DNA of 35,429 bases, from contig CAKJXT010000030.1 in NCBI GenBank assembly GCA_918219625.1, positions 1 to 35,429 of the forward strand. Reading direction: 5' to 3'. Position numbers and translations under genes: made by a program. Positions within the stretch are counted from its first letter, which is position 1; each line of letters starts with the position of its first letter. This stretch comes from Bacilli bacterium (GTDB lineage Bacteria > Bacillota_I > Bacilli_A > RF39 > UBA660). The notes below the pieces were generated by a model. It was not told the origin of the DNA, ran no database searches, and worked only from the letters and a program-made list of their open reading frames with translations. Of this stretch, positions 7,557 through 15,547 are shown in pieces.

Positions 7557-9845
7557 TTATATTTTTGACAGTTCCTTTATATCTATTGTTTTTTTGTTTT
7601 CTATTATTTTATCTATTATTTGATTTTCTATTTTGTCTTTTATTATTTTATCTATTTTTCTTGCGCCATATTCTTTATAGTTGGATTCTTCTATTATTTC
7701 ATTTATTACTTTTTCATCTATTTTTAGAGTTATATCTTTTAGATATTTTCTTTTTATATTGAATATTTTTTGTTCTATTAATTGTTCTATATCTTCTTTT
7801 TTTAAGTCATTAAATACTATTATATTGTCTATTCTATTTATAAATGGAATACTAAATTGTTCTTTTAGTTTTGTCATTATTTTATTTTCATTTTTATTAA
7901 ATCCTATATTCTTTTCTTCAAATCCTATATTTGATGTCATTATTATTGTTATATTATTGAATTTTACATAGTTTCCTTTTGAGTCTTTTATTTTTCCATT
8001 ATCTAATATTTGTAGGAATAAGTTTATTATATTTGGATGTGCTTTTTCTATTTCATCTAGTATTAATACTGAGTGTGGTTTATTTTTTATTTCTTCTAAT
8101 ATATTTTCTTCATTGTATCCTACATATCCTGGAGGTGGACCTATTAGTTTGCTTACGCTATGAGGTTCTATATATTCAGACATGTCTAGCCTTATTACAT
8201 TTTTACCTACTAAGTTTTTTCCAAATGTTTGAGCGGTCATTGTTTTTCCAACTCCTGATGGTCCACAGAATAGCATTGAATAACAGTTATTGTCTTTAAA
8301 TCCTAGTTTTATTCTTTTTATTATATTTATTAATTCATTTATTGGTTTAGTCTGACCTATAATATTTGTTTTTAGATTGTTTTCTATTTCTTTTATTATT
8401 TCTTGTTTTTTATCTAATAATTCATATACTGGTATATTTGTTTTTTTATATATTACTTCTGCGACATCATGTTGTGTTACTTTTTTTCTTTTATTTTCAC
8501 TATTTAATTCCATTATATTTATTTCATTTGTTAGTTTATTTTCTTTCATTTTTAATATTGATGCTTGTTCGAAGTCTTGATTCATTATAGATTTTCTTTT
8601 TTGTTCTATTACCTTTTTTAGTTCTTTTTTAATGTTATTATATTTTTTTAGTTTATTATTTTCTTTTAGATTTACTAAACTACATACTTCGTCCAATATA
8701 TCTATTGATTTATCAGGTTCAAATCTATCATATACATATTTTTCTGAGAGGTGTGTTATTAGTTCTATTATTTCATTTGTCACAATTACATTATGATAGT
8801 TTTCATATATTGGTTTTATTTTTTTTAGTATTTCTAATACTTTTTCTTTATCTGGTATTTCAATGTTTACAGTTTGGAATCTTCTATCTAAGGCTCTATC
8901 TGGTTTTATGAATTTTTTATATTCTTCTATTGTCGTTGCGCCTATTAGTCTTAGTTTTCCTCTTGATAAAGCAGGTTTAAATATATTCGATGCATCTATT
9001 GCGCCTTCTGCTCCTCCTGCTCCAACTAGTGTGTGTATTTCATCTATAAATAGTATTATTTCATCATTTTCTTCTGCTTCTTTTAGTAGTTTTCTTATTC
9101 TATCTTCAAATTCTCCTCTATATTTCGTTCCTGCTACTAATGATGCCATATCTAGGTTTATTATTTTTTTATTTCTTAAGTTAAATGGTACTTCTTCGTT
9201 TATTATCATTCTACTTAATTCTTCTACTAGAGCAGTTTTCCCTACTCCTGCTGGTCCGATTAATAGTGGGTTGTTTTTTGTTCTTCTACATAGTATTTCT
9301 TCTATTCTTTTTATTTCTTGTTCTCGTCCTATTACTGGATCTAGTTCTTTATTTTTTGCTTTTTTTGTTAGGTCTATTCCTATTTCTTCTAATAGTAATG
9401 ATTTATTCTTTTTTGATTTGTTCACAAATTTATATGAAAATTCTTCATATAGTTTATCTATATCAATATCCATTCCAATCATAATTCTTATAGCGACACC
9501 TTCTCCTTCTTCTAGAAGACTTGTAAAAAGGTGTTCAATAGTTACTTCTCCATTATTATTTTCTTTACTATCTATTATTGCGTTTTCCATTATTCTTTTT
9601 AGTAATGGTGTGTATAAAAACCATTCTGTTTCTTTTGATCCTAATCCAATTATATTTATTATTTCTTCTTTTAATTTATCATATGTTATACCAAATTTTT
9701 TTAGTTTTTTTGATATCTCATTATTGTCTTTTAATATCGCAAGTAAAAGATGTTCACTTCCTACATATGGATGTTTTAGATTATACATTTCTTTTTTTGC
9801 TCTTACTATTATTCCTCTTGCTTCTTCTGTAAAGTTTCCAAACAT
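7557..9845 (-). CDS. clpC: ATP-dependent unfoldase ClpC (Hsp100 partner of ClpP)
   Basis: A 762-residue class I Clp ATPase. Order: double Clp_N repeat (residues 1-145), first AAA+ module with Walker A GPAGVGKT (197-204) and Walker B ILFIDE (about 264-269), a middle domain with a UVR motif near EQKRKSIMNQDFEQASILK, and a second AAA+ module with GPSGVGKT, VLILDEIEKAH and a C-terminal D2-small domain. The segment NIGFNKN contains an IGF tripeptide where ClpC has VGF, the loop that docks on ClpP, so it should form ClpCP. I start at ATG 9845 because TAGGAGATGATTTT precedes it; 9875 adds a non-homologous tail. It lacks the usual ctsR-mcsA-mcsB neighbours. Confidence 0.93.
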   Translation of the reverse strand: MFGNFTEEARGIIVRAKKEMYNLKHPYVGSEHLLLAILKDNNEISKKLKKFGITYDKLKEEIINIIGLGSKETEWFLYTPLLKRIMENAIIDSKENNNGEVTIEHLFTSLLEEGEGVAIRIMIGMDIDIDKLYEEFSYKFVNKSKKNKSLLLEEIGIDLTKKAKNKELDPVIGREQEIKRIEEILCRRTKNNPLLIGPAGVGKTALVEELSRMIINEEVPFNLRNKKIINLDMASLVAGTKYRGEFEDRIRKLLKEAEENDEIILFIDEIHTLVGAGGAEGAIDASNIFKPALSRGKLRLIGATTIEEYKKFIKPDRALDRRFQTVNIEIPDKEKVLEILKKIKPIYENYHNVIVTNEIIELITHLSEKYVYDRFEPDKSIDILDEVCSLVNLKENNKLKKYNNIKKELKKVIEQKRKSIMNQDFEQASILKMKENKLTNEINIMELNSENKRKKVTQHDVAEVIYKKTNIPVYELLDKKQEIIKEIENNLKTNIIGQTKPINELINIIKRIKLGFKDNNCYSMLFCGPSGVGKTMTAQTFGKNLVGKNVIRLDMSEYIEPHSVSKLIGPPPGYVGYNEENILEEIKNKPHSVLILDEIEKAHPNIINLFLQILDNGKIKDSKGNYVKFNNITIIMTSNIGFEEKNIGFNKNENKIMTKLKEQFSIPFINRIDNIIVFNDLKKEDIEQLIEQKIFNIKRKYLKDITLKIDEKVINEIIEESNYKEYGARKIDKIIKDKIENQIIDKIIENKKTIDIKELSKI

Positions 9846-9916
9846 AAAATCATCTCCTATTATTATTCTATTCAAATAATGGGTTAAAATAATTTTTTTT
9901 AATCATCATTTTTAAA

Positions 9917-9944
9917 CAAAAAATAAAGATATAAAATCTTTATT
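9917..9944 (-). terminator. Intrinsic terminator of the 173-residue gene
   Basis: On the minus strand AATAAAGAT, 5-nt loop, ATCTTTATT, then a T run. It overlaps the stop codon. Confidence 0.7.
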
Positions 9945-10465
9945 TATATTGGAATTGCGATTCTTATTCTTGTTACTTTATCTGATTCTTTTGAAATTTC
10001 AATGTTATTTTTTAATTCATCTTTTGGAATTCTACTCATTAATGAGAATACTGTGCATAAGTCTAAAAGTTCTTCTTTTGATTTTTCTTTAAAGTCTTTG
10101 CTCATCTCATTTAATTCTTTTTCTAATACCATTTCAAAGTATTCATCATATATTTTATTAATGTCTATTTTTATTTTATAGTATCCTTTTTCTTCATTGT
10201 ATGTTTTTTTATAGAATTTATTTTCCTCGATATTTTTAATTATTTTATTATATTTTGATGTTTTTATTTTTATATAATTTGATGTTACTGTTGTTATTAA
10301 GTCATATGGTGATTCTTCTATATTTGTTATATGTTTTTTTACATATTTTTTATCTATACCTAGTACGTCTGATATTAACATTATTAGATTTTCTTTATCC
10401 TCTTTTATTCTTCTTATATAGTTTTCCCTTTCTATTTCTTTTAGTGTATTGATTTTTTCTTCCAT
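9944..10465 (-). CDS. Hypothetical protein, 173 residues
   Basis: Not recognised. It is a lysine/glutamate-rich, probably helical, cytoplasmic protein. The N-terminus (EEKINTLKEIERENYIRRIKE) looks coiled-coil, here given as a region at residues 2-22; the middle has YKIKIDINKIYDEYF and the end IRIAIPI is beta-like. AAGGAAAAA precedes the ATG. It lies directly downstream of the rpn region, separated by the 65-bp repeat, and upstream of clpC, but a terminator splits it from clpC. No link to the CtsR/McsA/McsB proteins that usually sit upstream of clpC is visible. Confidence 0.6.
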   Translation of the reverse strand: MEEKINTLKEIERENYIRRIKEDKENLIMLISDVLGIDKKYVKKHITNIEESPYDLITTVTSNYIKIKTSKYNKIIKNIEENKFYKKTYNEEKGYYKIKIDINKIYDEYFEMVLEKELNEMSKDFKEKSKEELLDLCTVFSLMSRIPKDELKNNIEISKESDKVTRIRIAIPI

Positions 10466-10530
10466 TTTTTCCTTCTTTCTATTTAGTATAACTCCTTTTT
10501 ATTCTTGTTCTTCACCTCCTTATTATTATG

Positions 10531-10595
10531 TTACTTCGTAGAAATAAAAGTTCCTTAAAAATTATAAAAAAAATTGGAAATAATTCCAATTTTAT
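10531..10595 (-). repeat. 65-bp direct repeat, copy 1 (with terminator)
   Basis: Identical to 11536-11600 except for one base (T at 10536, C at 11541). On the minus strand it starts at the stop codon of rpn and holds an intrinsic terminator, AAAATTGGAA, loop TTAT, TTCCAATTTT plus T run, then an A/T-rich segment ending ACTTTTATTTCTACG. The two copies flank the rpn gene with a 1005-bp period. Confidence 0.95.
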
Positions 10596-11512
10596 ATTTG
10601 AAGGTTTTGTAAATATTCTTTCGGATAGCCTGTTGTTCTTGATATAATATCCAGTGAAATATTTTCTTTTAATAAAGAACAAGCTGTTTCTATTTTTGTT
10701 TGTTCTCTTCCTTGTTCGATACCTTGTTCGATACCTTTTTCCATGCCTTTTTCCATGCCTTTTTCCATAGCTTTTCTAGTGGCTGTTCTAAGTTGGGCTC
10801 TACGTAACTTTTCATACGATTCCTCATCTGTCATAAAACTAAATATATTATCATCATTGTATTTTTTTACCATATCACCAATCTCCTTTACCATTTCATC
10901 ATATTCTCCAAGTAATTTTAGTTCCTTTTCATTACAATCAAACATAATTATATGAGAATATTCTTTAATTAACTTCTTGTTACCAGTATACAACAATTTT
11001 TTATATTTGGCAACATTGTATACTAAAAAATTAATATTATCTATAAATTTATTATTATATTTTTCTCCTAGCAAACAATGATTATCAAAATCGTAATCCT
11101 TTTCTATTTTTTTACAGATATTTATTTGTGTACAATTTGGTTGCTCATCAAAATTATGATTATGATTTAAAAAATTTGAATAAATATTTGATAGATAAGC
11201 AAAGTTCCTTTTTCTTATATCTTCATCAAATACATTATTAACTTCTAAATCAATTATTTCATTTTCTCTTCTTACAAGTAAGTCCACTGTTTTTTTCCTT
11301 ACATTAATATTACTGTTAACTAATTCTTGTTTTATTAATTCTAGAACATCTTTATTACTTACTTCTCTATTATTAATTTTATTTATTATTTTATAATTAT
11401 TAATCTTTCTTCTAAGAAACTTTTCTAATAACCAATTCATGTATTTCTTATTAGAGAATACTGCCTTAAACATAGAATCATCTGATAGTTTTTTAAAATT
11501 CCTTTTTGTCAT
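10592..11512 (-). CDS. Rpn-type PD-(D/E)XK nuclease (recombination-promoting nuclease / transposase-like)
   Basis: A 306-residue protein of the Rpn/PDDEXK group. The N-terminus (LSDDSMFKAVFSNKKYMNWLLEKF, in residues about 8-31) has the DxxFKxxF-type opening of this group, and the core KKTVDLLV then IIDLEVNN gives Asp and Glu-x-Asn in place of the common Glu-x-Gln/Lys. The C-terminus has the KGMEKG/EQGIEQG tandem repeats typical of the family, coded by 12-bp DNA repeats. I chose ATG 11512 because AGGTGA lies 8 nt upstream. Rpn proteins are endonucleases linked to recombination and, in recent work, phage defence. It is flanked by a 65-bp direct repeat. Confidence 0.8.
   Translation of the reverse strand: MTKRNFKKLSDDSMFKAVFSNKKYMNWLLEKFLRRKINNYKIINKINNREVSNKDVLELIKQELVNSNINVRKKTVDLLVRRENEIIDLEVNNVFDEDIRKRNFAYLSNIYSNFLNHNHNFDEQPNCTQINICKKIEKDYDFDNHCLLGEKYNNKFIDNINFLVYNVAKYKKLLYTGNKKLIKEYSHIIMFDCNEKELKLLGEYDEMVKEIGDMVKKYNDDNIFSFMTDEESYEKLRRAQLRTATRKAMEKGMEKGMEKGIEQGIEQGREQTKIETACSLLKENISLDIISRTTGYPKEYLQNLQI
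10711..10770 (-). repeat. Five 12-bp tandem repeats inside rpn
   Basis: Two units of CTTGTTCGATAC followed by three of CTTTTTCCATGC (the last ends AG), as read on plus. They encode the G-I-E-Q and G-M-E-K four-residue repeats. Unit loss or gain keeps the reading frame. Confidence 0.9.
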
Positions 11513-11535
11513 CTTCTTCATCACCTATAAATATA

Positions 11536-11600
11536 TTACTCCGTAGAAATAAAAGTTCCTTAAAAATTATAAAAAAAATTGGAAATAATTCCAATTTTAT
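11536..11600 (-). repeat. 65-bp direct repeat, copy 2 (with gapA terminator)
   Basis: Second copy of the repeat at 10531-10595, 64 of 65 bases the same. It starts at the gapA stop codon and its hairpin (AAAATTGGAA / TTCCAATTTT, 4-nt loop, T run) terminates gapA on the minus strand. It is also the leader of rpn. Confidence 0.95.
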
Positions 11601-12604
11601 AAATTCATTAAATATTTAGCAGTTCTCATCATTTGTGATGTATAACCGTTTTCATTATCATACCAAGCTACTACTTGAACATGGTATGTATCTTCATCAA
11701 TTTGATGTACCATTGTTTGTGTTGCGTCAAATAGTGATCCATATGTTGTTCCAATTACGTCTGTTGATACGATTGGTTCATCTGTATATCCAAATGTATC
11801 GTTAGATACTTTTTTCATATATTCATTAACTTTTTCTTTTGTTATGTCTTTTCCTTTAACTAGCGCAACTAAAATTGTTGTTGAACCTGTTATTACTGGA
11901 ACTCTTTGTGCTGAACCTATTAGTTTTCCTTTTAGTTCAGGTATAACTAATCCAATTGCTTTTGCTGCTCCTGTAGTGTTTGGAACGATATTAGATGCTC
12001 CTGCTCTAGCTCTTCTTAGATCACCTTTTCTATGTGGCCCATCTAGTATCATTTGATCTCCAGTATATGCATGTACTGTAGTCATTATTCCGCTCTCTAT
12101 TTTTGCATAATTATTTAATGCTTTTGCCATAGGCGCTAAACAGTTTGTTGTACAACTTGCTGCGCTTATTATTTGATCTTCTTTAGTTAGTATATTTTCA
12201 TTCACTCCATATACTACTGTTTTTAGATCTTCCCCAGCTGGTGCGGATATTATTACTTTTTTTGCTCCTGCTTTAATGTGTGCTTCTGATTTTTCTTTTG
12301 ATGTAAAGAATCCTGTGCATTCGAATACTACATCTATGTCTAATTCTTTCCAAGGTAAATTACTTGGATCTGGTTCTTTATATATTTTTATTTCTTTTCC
12401 ATCTACTATAATACTATCGTCTGTTGATTCAACAGTGTGTCCTTCGTATCTTTTTTGAGCTGTATCATATTTTAATAGATGGGCTAACATTTCTGGGCTT
12501 GTTAAGTCATTAATTGCTGTTATTTCATAGTTTTCATTTTCAAACATTTGTCTAAATGCTAGTCTTCCAATTCTTCCGAATCCATTTATTGCTATTTTAA
12601 TCAT
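11597..12604 (-). CDS. gapA: Glyceraldehyde-3-phosphate dehydrogenase, type I
   Basis: Glycolytic enzyme that oxidises glyceraldehyde-3-phosphate to 1,3-bisphosphoglycerate with NAD. It has the Rossmann motif [13 protein letters not shown] (residues 5-17), Asp33 typical of NAD preference, the catalytic Cys151 in SAASCTTNC, and the histidine in [10 protein letters not shown]. The 335-residue length is normal. AGGAAGAAGGAATAAT precedes the ATG. It lies 14 nt behind the nucleoside kinase gene, so the two form an operon. Its stop codon is the first base triplet of the 65-bp repeat. Confidence 0.97.
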   Translation of the reverse strand: MIKIAINGFGRIGRLAFRQMFENENYEITAINDLTSPEMLAHLLKYDTAQKRYEGHTVESTDDSIIVDGKEIKIYKEPDPSNLPWKELDIDVVFECTGFFTSKEKSEAHIKAGAKKVIISAPAGEDLKTVVYGVNENILTKEDQIISAASCTTNCLAPMAKALNNYAKIESGIMTTVHAYTGDQMILDGPHRKGDLRRARAGASNIVPNTTGAAKAIGLVIPELKGKLIGSAQRVPVITGSTTILVALVKGKDITKEKVNEYMKKVSNDTFGYTDEPIVSTDVIGTTYGSLFDATQTMVHQIDEDTYHVQVVAWYDNENGYTSQMMRTAKYLMNL

Positions 12605-12618
12605 ATTATTCCTTCTTC

Positions 12619-14283
12619 CTATTTGTCAAATCCACTTTTCCCAATGAATTCTCTTAATACTGAGTCTCTTGGTACATCGTCACTAGGTATTGGCAAGAAG
12701 TTTCTTAAGAGATTTATTAGTCTTATTGCTTCTGGATATGTTTCATCTGATTCACTTACTGCGAATAGTAATGGTTCTGCATATACTTTTAGTACTCCCA
12801 ATTCATATATCATTGCTGAATTAATTATTGCATCTAAGTCTTTTTGATATGGGAATATATAATTCATTTCACCATTGTGTATTTTTTTCCACATTCTTAG
12901 TGTTTCTTCTGGTCCTTTTCCTCTTGTTTTGTTATCTCTTACAATTCTTCTTATTTTTCTAGTATCACTTGTATGAATATAGTTATGATTATCTATATTT
13001 ATTTGTGTATATGGCGCTATTGCGATTTTGAATTTATTTTTTCTTTCAATAGATGATGTTAGTTTATCGTTTAATCCATGTAATCCTTCTATTATTAGGA
13101 TGTCATTTTCTTGTAGTTGTAAGAATCTTTTTTTATATTCTTTCTTTCCTAATACAAAGTTATATTCTGGCATTTGTACTTTTTCTCCATTTAATAGTTT
13201 TATTAAGTGTTTATTAAATAGATTTAAGTCTAATGCATCTATTGATTCAAAGTCATATTCTCCATTTTCATCTTTTGGTGTTTCCTCTATTTCTTTAAAG
13301 TAGTCATCAATTGATATATAGTGTGTTTGGAATCCTTTGCTTTGCAAATATATTCCTAGTTTTTTTGCAGTTGTTGTTTTTCCACTTGATGAAGGTCCTG
13401 CTAATAATACCATTTTTATATTTTCTTTATTTTGATATATTTTTTCTGATATTAACGCTAATTGTCCTTCATAGTGTGTTTCTGCTAGTCTTATAACGTC
13501 ATTATATTTTCCAATTGATACTTGTTTGTTTAGGTCTGAAGCATTTGATATTCCTATAATTCTTGCCCAACTTGCATAGTCGTGGAATGTTTCATGTGTT
13601 TTTGGTTTATGTATATAGTCTAATGTTTTTTCTGGAGTATCTATAGTTGGATAGCTTATTACAAAGCCATTATCCTTTACATATGTAAGTTTGAAGTCGC
13701 TTAAGTCTGTAGTTTTCATTGGCATTTCACAGAAGAAGTAATCATATACATCGTCTAGTCTATATAAATTTACAAAGCTATTGCTTATATATTTTAACAT
13801 ATTTACTTTGTCTGGATTTTTCTTTCTTTTATAGAATTCTATTGCGTCTAGTCTTGATACACTTACTTTTGTAAATTTTAGTTCAAGATCTATTATTTCT
13901 TTCATTTTAGATTCAATCTTTTTTAGTAGTTGCTTATCTAGATTATAATTGTCAAGTTCACAGTATGTACCATTGTCTAATGAGTTTTCTATTTTTATTT
14001 CACAATCATATCCTAGTAGTTTTTTTGCTGCCAAAATTAGTACGAAGATTAATCCATTTGAATTAATGCTTAGTCCTAATTGAGTTGATCTATCAATAAA
14101 ATCGATTGTACAATTAGATTCTACCTCATGACTTAATTCTGTTATATGATTATTTACTTTTCCTACTAATATTGGATAGTTATAGTATTTTTTAAAACTA
14201 TCACTTATTTCTTCAAGTGTTGTTCCTTGTAGGAATTCTCTTGTTTCTAACCCCTTAAAATTTACTTTTATTAACTTCGCCAT
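12619..14283 (-). CDS. TGS/SAD-domain nucleoside (uridine-like) kinase
   Basis: A 554-residue fusion. Residues 1-62 resemble a TGS domain, residues about 65-245 resemble the second additional domain of threonyl-tRNA synthetase, and residues about 288-490 are a P-loop nucleoside kinase with GPSSSGKT (296-303), the SIDDYF substrate segment, EGLHGLND and the RRIVRD lid. The layout matches the nucleoside kinase known from Thermotoga and many Firmicutes. It probably phosphorylates pyrimidine or other nucleosides; substrate choice cannot be read off. GAGGGGAAACA precedes the ATG. It is the first gene of an operon with gapA and divergent from clpP. Confidence 0.88.
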   Translation of the reverse strand: MAKLIKVNFKGLETREFLQGTTLEEISDSFKKYYNYPILVGKVNNHITELSHEVESNCTIDFIDRSTQLGLSINSNGLIFVLILAAKKLLGYDCEIKIENSLDNGTYCELDNYNLDKQLLKKIESKMKEIIDLELKFTKVSVSRLDAIEFYKRKKNPDKVNMLKYISNSFVNLYRLDDVYDYFFCEMPMKTTDLSDFKLTYVKDNGFVISYPTIDTPEKTLDYIHKPKTHETFHDYASWARIIGISNASDLNKQVSIGKYNDVIRLAETHYEGQLALISEKIYQNKENIKMVLLAGPSSSGKTTTAKKLGIYLQSKGFQTHYISIDDYFKEIEETPKDENGEYDFESIDALDLNLFNKHLIKLLNGEKVQMPEYNFVLGKKEYKKRFLQLQENDILIIEGLHGLNDKLTSSIERKNKFKIAIAPYTQINIDNHNYIHTSDTRKIRRIVRDNKTRGKGPEETLRMWKKIHNGEMNYIFPYQKDLDAIINSAMIYELGVLKVYAEPLLFAVSESDETYPEAIRLINLLRNFLPIPSDDVPRDSVLREFIGKSGFDK

Positions 14284-14308
14284 TGTTTCCCCTCTATCCT
14301 ATAAATAT

Positions 14309-14337
14309 ATTTTATCAAAAAAGTAGGTTTTTGTCAC
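14309..14337 (-). promoter_or_regulatory. Promoter of the nucleoside kinase-gapA operon
   Basis: On the minus strand GTGACA (14337-14332), 17-nt spacer, extended -10 TGATAAAAT with TAAAAT at 14314-14309. The -35 overlaps the proposed -35 of clpP on the other strand. Confidence 0.6.
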
Positions 14338-14361
14338 ATTTTTTAGTGAATAAATTATACT
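14331..14361 (+). promoter_or_regulatory. Candidate clpP promoter
   Basis: TTGTCA (14331-14336), 19-nt spacer, TATACT (14356-14361). The spacer is longer than ideal. No CtsR heptad repeat or CIRCE element was seen. Confidence 0.4.
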
Positions 14362-14394
14362 TTTGTTTCTATTATATTATTAGGAGATGATTTT

Positions 14395-14961
14395 ATGTTA
14401 ATTCCAACTGTAATTGAGAAAACTAGTAATAGTGAAAGAGCTTATGATATTTATTCTAGATTACTTAAGGATAGAATTATTATCTTGTCTAGTGAAATTG
14501 ACGACAATTTGTCAAATAGTATTGTAGCTCAATTATTATATTTAGATTCTATTAATAATGATGATATTAGTTTATATATTAATTCTCCTGGAGGGTCTAT
14601 TACTGCTGGTATGGCTATATATGATACTATGAATTTTATTAAGAGTGATGTGTCTACCATTTGTATAGGAATGGCTGCAAGTATGGGTGCTTTTCTTTTA
14701 TCTAGTGGATGTCATGGTAAAAGATATTGTCTACCTAATAGTGAGGTTATGATTCATCAACCTTTAGGGGGGGCTCAAGGTCAAGCTACCGAGATTAAGA
14801 TTGCTGCTGAAAGAATTTTAAAGTTAAAGAATAAATTAAATATTATTTTATCTCATAATACTGGTAGAGATATTTCTGTTATAGAGCGTGATACCGAAAG
14901 AGATTTTTTTATGGATAGTAATGAAGCTTTAGAGTATGGTATAGTTGATAAAATATTATAA
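14395..14961 (+). CDS. clpP: ATP-dependent Clp protease proteolytic subunit
   Basis: Serine protease of 188 residues that forms the tetradecameric chamber used by ClpC. The catalytic triad is complete: Ser96 in GMAASMG, His121 in MIHQP and Asp170 in TERDFFM. The oxyanion strand [18 protein letters not shown] is also present. Its ribosome binding site and first codons share TAGGAGATGATTTTATGTT with clpC. It is a monocistronic plus-strand gene with its own terminator. Confidence 0.96.
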   Translation: MLIPTVIEKTSNSERAYDIYSRLLKDRIIILSSEIDDNLSNSIVAQLLYLDSINNDDISLYINSPGGSITAGMAIYDTMNFIKSDVSTICIGMAASMGAFLLSSGCHGKRYCLPNSEVMIHQPLGGAQGQATEIKIAAERILKLKNKLNIILSHNTGRDISVIERDTERDFFMDSNEALEYGIVDKIL

Positions 14962-14987
14962 AAGAATATCATTTTGATATTCTTATT
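14959..14987. terminator. Bidirectional terminator between clpP and a spore-protein gene
   Basis: AAGAATATCA (14962-14971), 3-nt loop, TGATATTCTT (14975-14984), with ATTTTG on plus and TTAT on minus. It starts just after the clpP stop and contains the stop codon of the convergent SASP gene. Confidence 0.75.
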
Positions 14988-15165
14988 TTGTTTCATTATA
15001 ATATTGTTTTCCTAAGTGAACTAGTCTTTTTGTTATTTCCCCACCGACTGTTCCGTTAAGTCTACTTGATGTGTCTGCTCCTAGTGTTATTCCTAGTTCT
15101 CTAGCTATTTCGTATTTGAGGTTTTCAATAGCTTGTTTTGATCCTGGAACTATTAATTTATTCAT
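14983..15165 (-). CDS. Alpha/beta-type small acid-soluble spore protein (60 residues)
   Basis: DNA-binding spore coat-of-chromosome protein. The signature [16 protein letters not shown] with the germination-protease cleavage context (YEIA) and the second signature [15 protein letters not shown] are both present. I chose ATG 15165 ([10 protein letters not shown]) because GAGGTG lies before it. The paralogue lies about 100 bp upstream. Known members are made in the forespore under SigG and protect spore DNA. No good SigG promoter is visible for this copy. Confidence 0.93.
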   Translation of the reverse strand: MNKLIVPGSKQAIENLKYEIARELGITLGADTSSRLNGTVGGEITKRLVHLGKQYYNETK

Positions 15166-15226
15166 ACTTCTCACCTCATTATTAGTTTTTTCTTATTTTT
15201 ATTTTTTTTACGTGGAAATTTTTACT

Positions 15227-15252
15227 AAAAAAAGACAGTTATTTCAACTGTC
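15227..15252 (-). terminator. Terminator between the two SASP genes
   Basis: On the minus strand GACAGTT, loop GAAAT, AACTGTC, then seven T. It lies 11 nt after the stop codon of the upstream SASP gene, so the two copies are separate transcription units. Confidence 0.85.
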
Positions 15253-15263
15253 CATTTCTATAA

Positions 15264-15470
15264 TTACTTACTTTGGTAGTTTGATCCACCTAAATGTTGT
15301 TCTCCCATTTTAACTAATCTTTTAGTGATTTCTCCACCTACAGATCCGTTAGCTCTAGAAGTAGCATCTGGTCCAAGATTTACACCAAATTCGTTAGCTA
15401 TTTCATATTTCATTCTTTCGATAGCTTGTTTTGATCCTGGAACTACGAATTTACTATTTTCTTTATTCAT
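15264..15470 (-). CDS. Alpha/beta-type small acid-soluble spore protein (68 residues)
   Basis: Paralogue of the gene at 14983. It shows [16 protein letters not shown] with the protease-recognition YEIA and [25 protein letters not shown] precedes ATG 15470; GTG 15479 is part of that site. A candidate SigG promoter lies upstream, in line with forespore expression. Confidence 0.94.
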   Translation of the reverse strand: MNKENSKFVVPGSKQAIERMKYEIANEFGVNLGPDATSRANGSVGGEITKRLVKMGEQHLGGSNYQSK

Positions 15471-15493
15471 TGTATTCACCTCCTGTACACTAA

Positions 15494-15522
15494 TAGAATG
15501 TGCACATTTGGTTTTTTAATAC
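15494..15522 (-). promoter_or_regulatory. Candidate SigG-type promoter of the SASP gene
   Basis: On the minus strand GTATT (15522-15518), 17 nt, CATTCTA (15500-15494). The -10 fits the CATnnTA form of forespore SigG promoters; the -35 differs at its last base. Confidence 0.4.
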
Positions 15523-15547
15523 ATTATTTTTTTTGGTAATTTTTGGT

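Noticed and set aside
8863..9879. A 338-codon open frame on plus, opposite clpC
   Set aside because: Its product is low-complexity Ser/Phe/Ile/Leu, it has no ribosome binding site, and the minus strand is a complete ClpC. It is an antisense shadow of AT-rich coding DNA, as are the other long plus frames.
9866..9896. CtsR-like heptads upstream of clpC (ATTCAAA and GGTTAAA)
   Set aside because: The spacing is 5 rather than 3 nt and both heptads are imperfect; no second site at clpP supports it.
10483..10515. A 10-codon leader peptide (GTG start) before the 173-residue gene
   Set aside because: The GTG is inside its own supposed ribosome binding site, and the region is better explained as a decayed start or purine-rich leader.
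10711..10770. Short repeats as a possible CRISPR
   Set aside because: They are contiguous 12-bp coding repeats without spacers.
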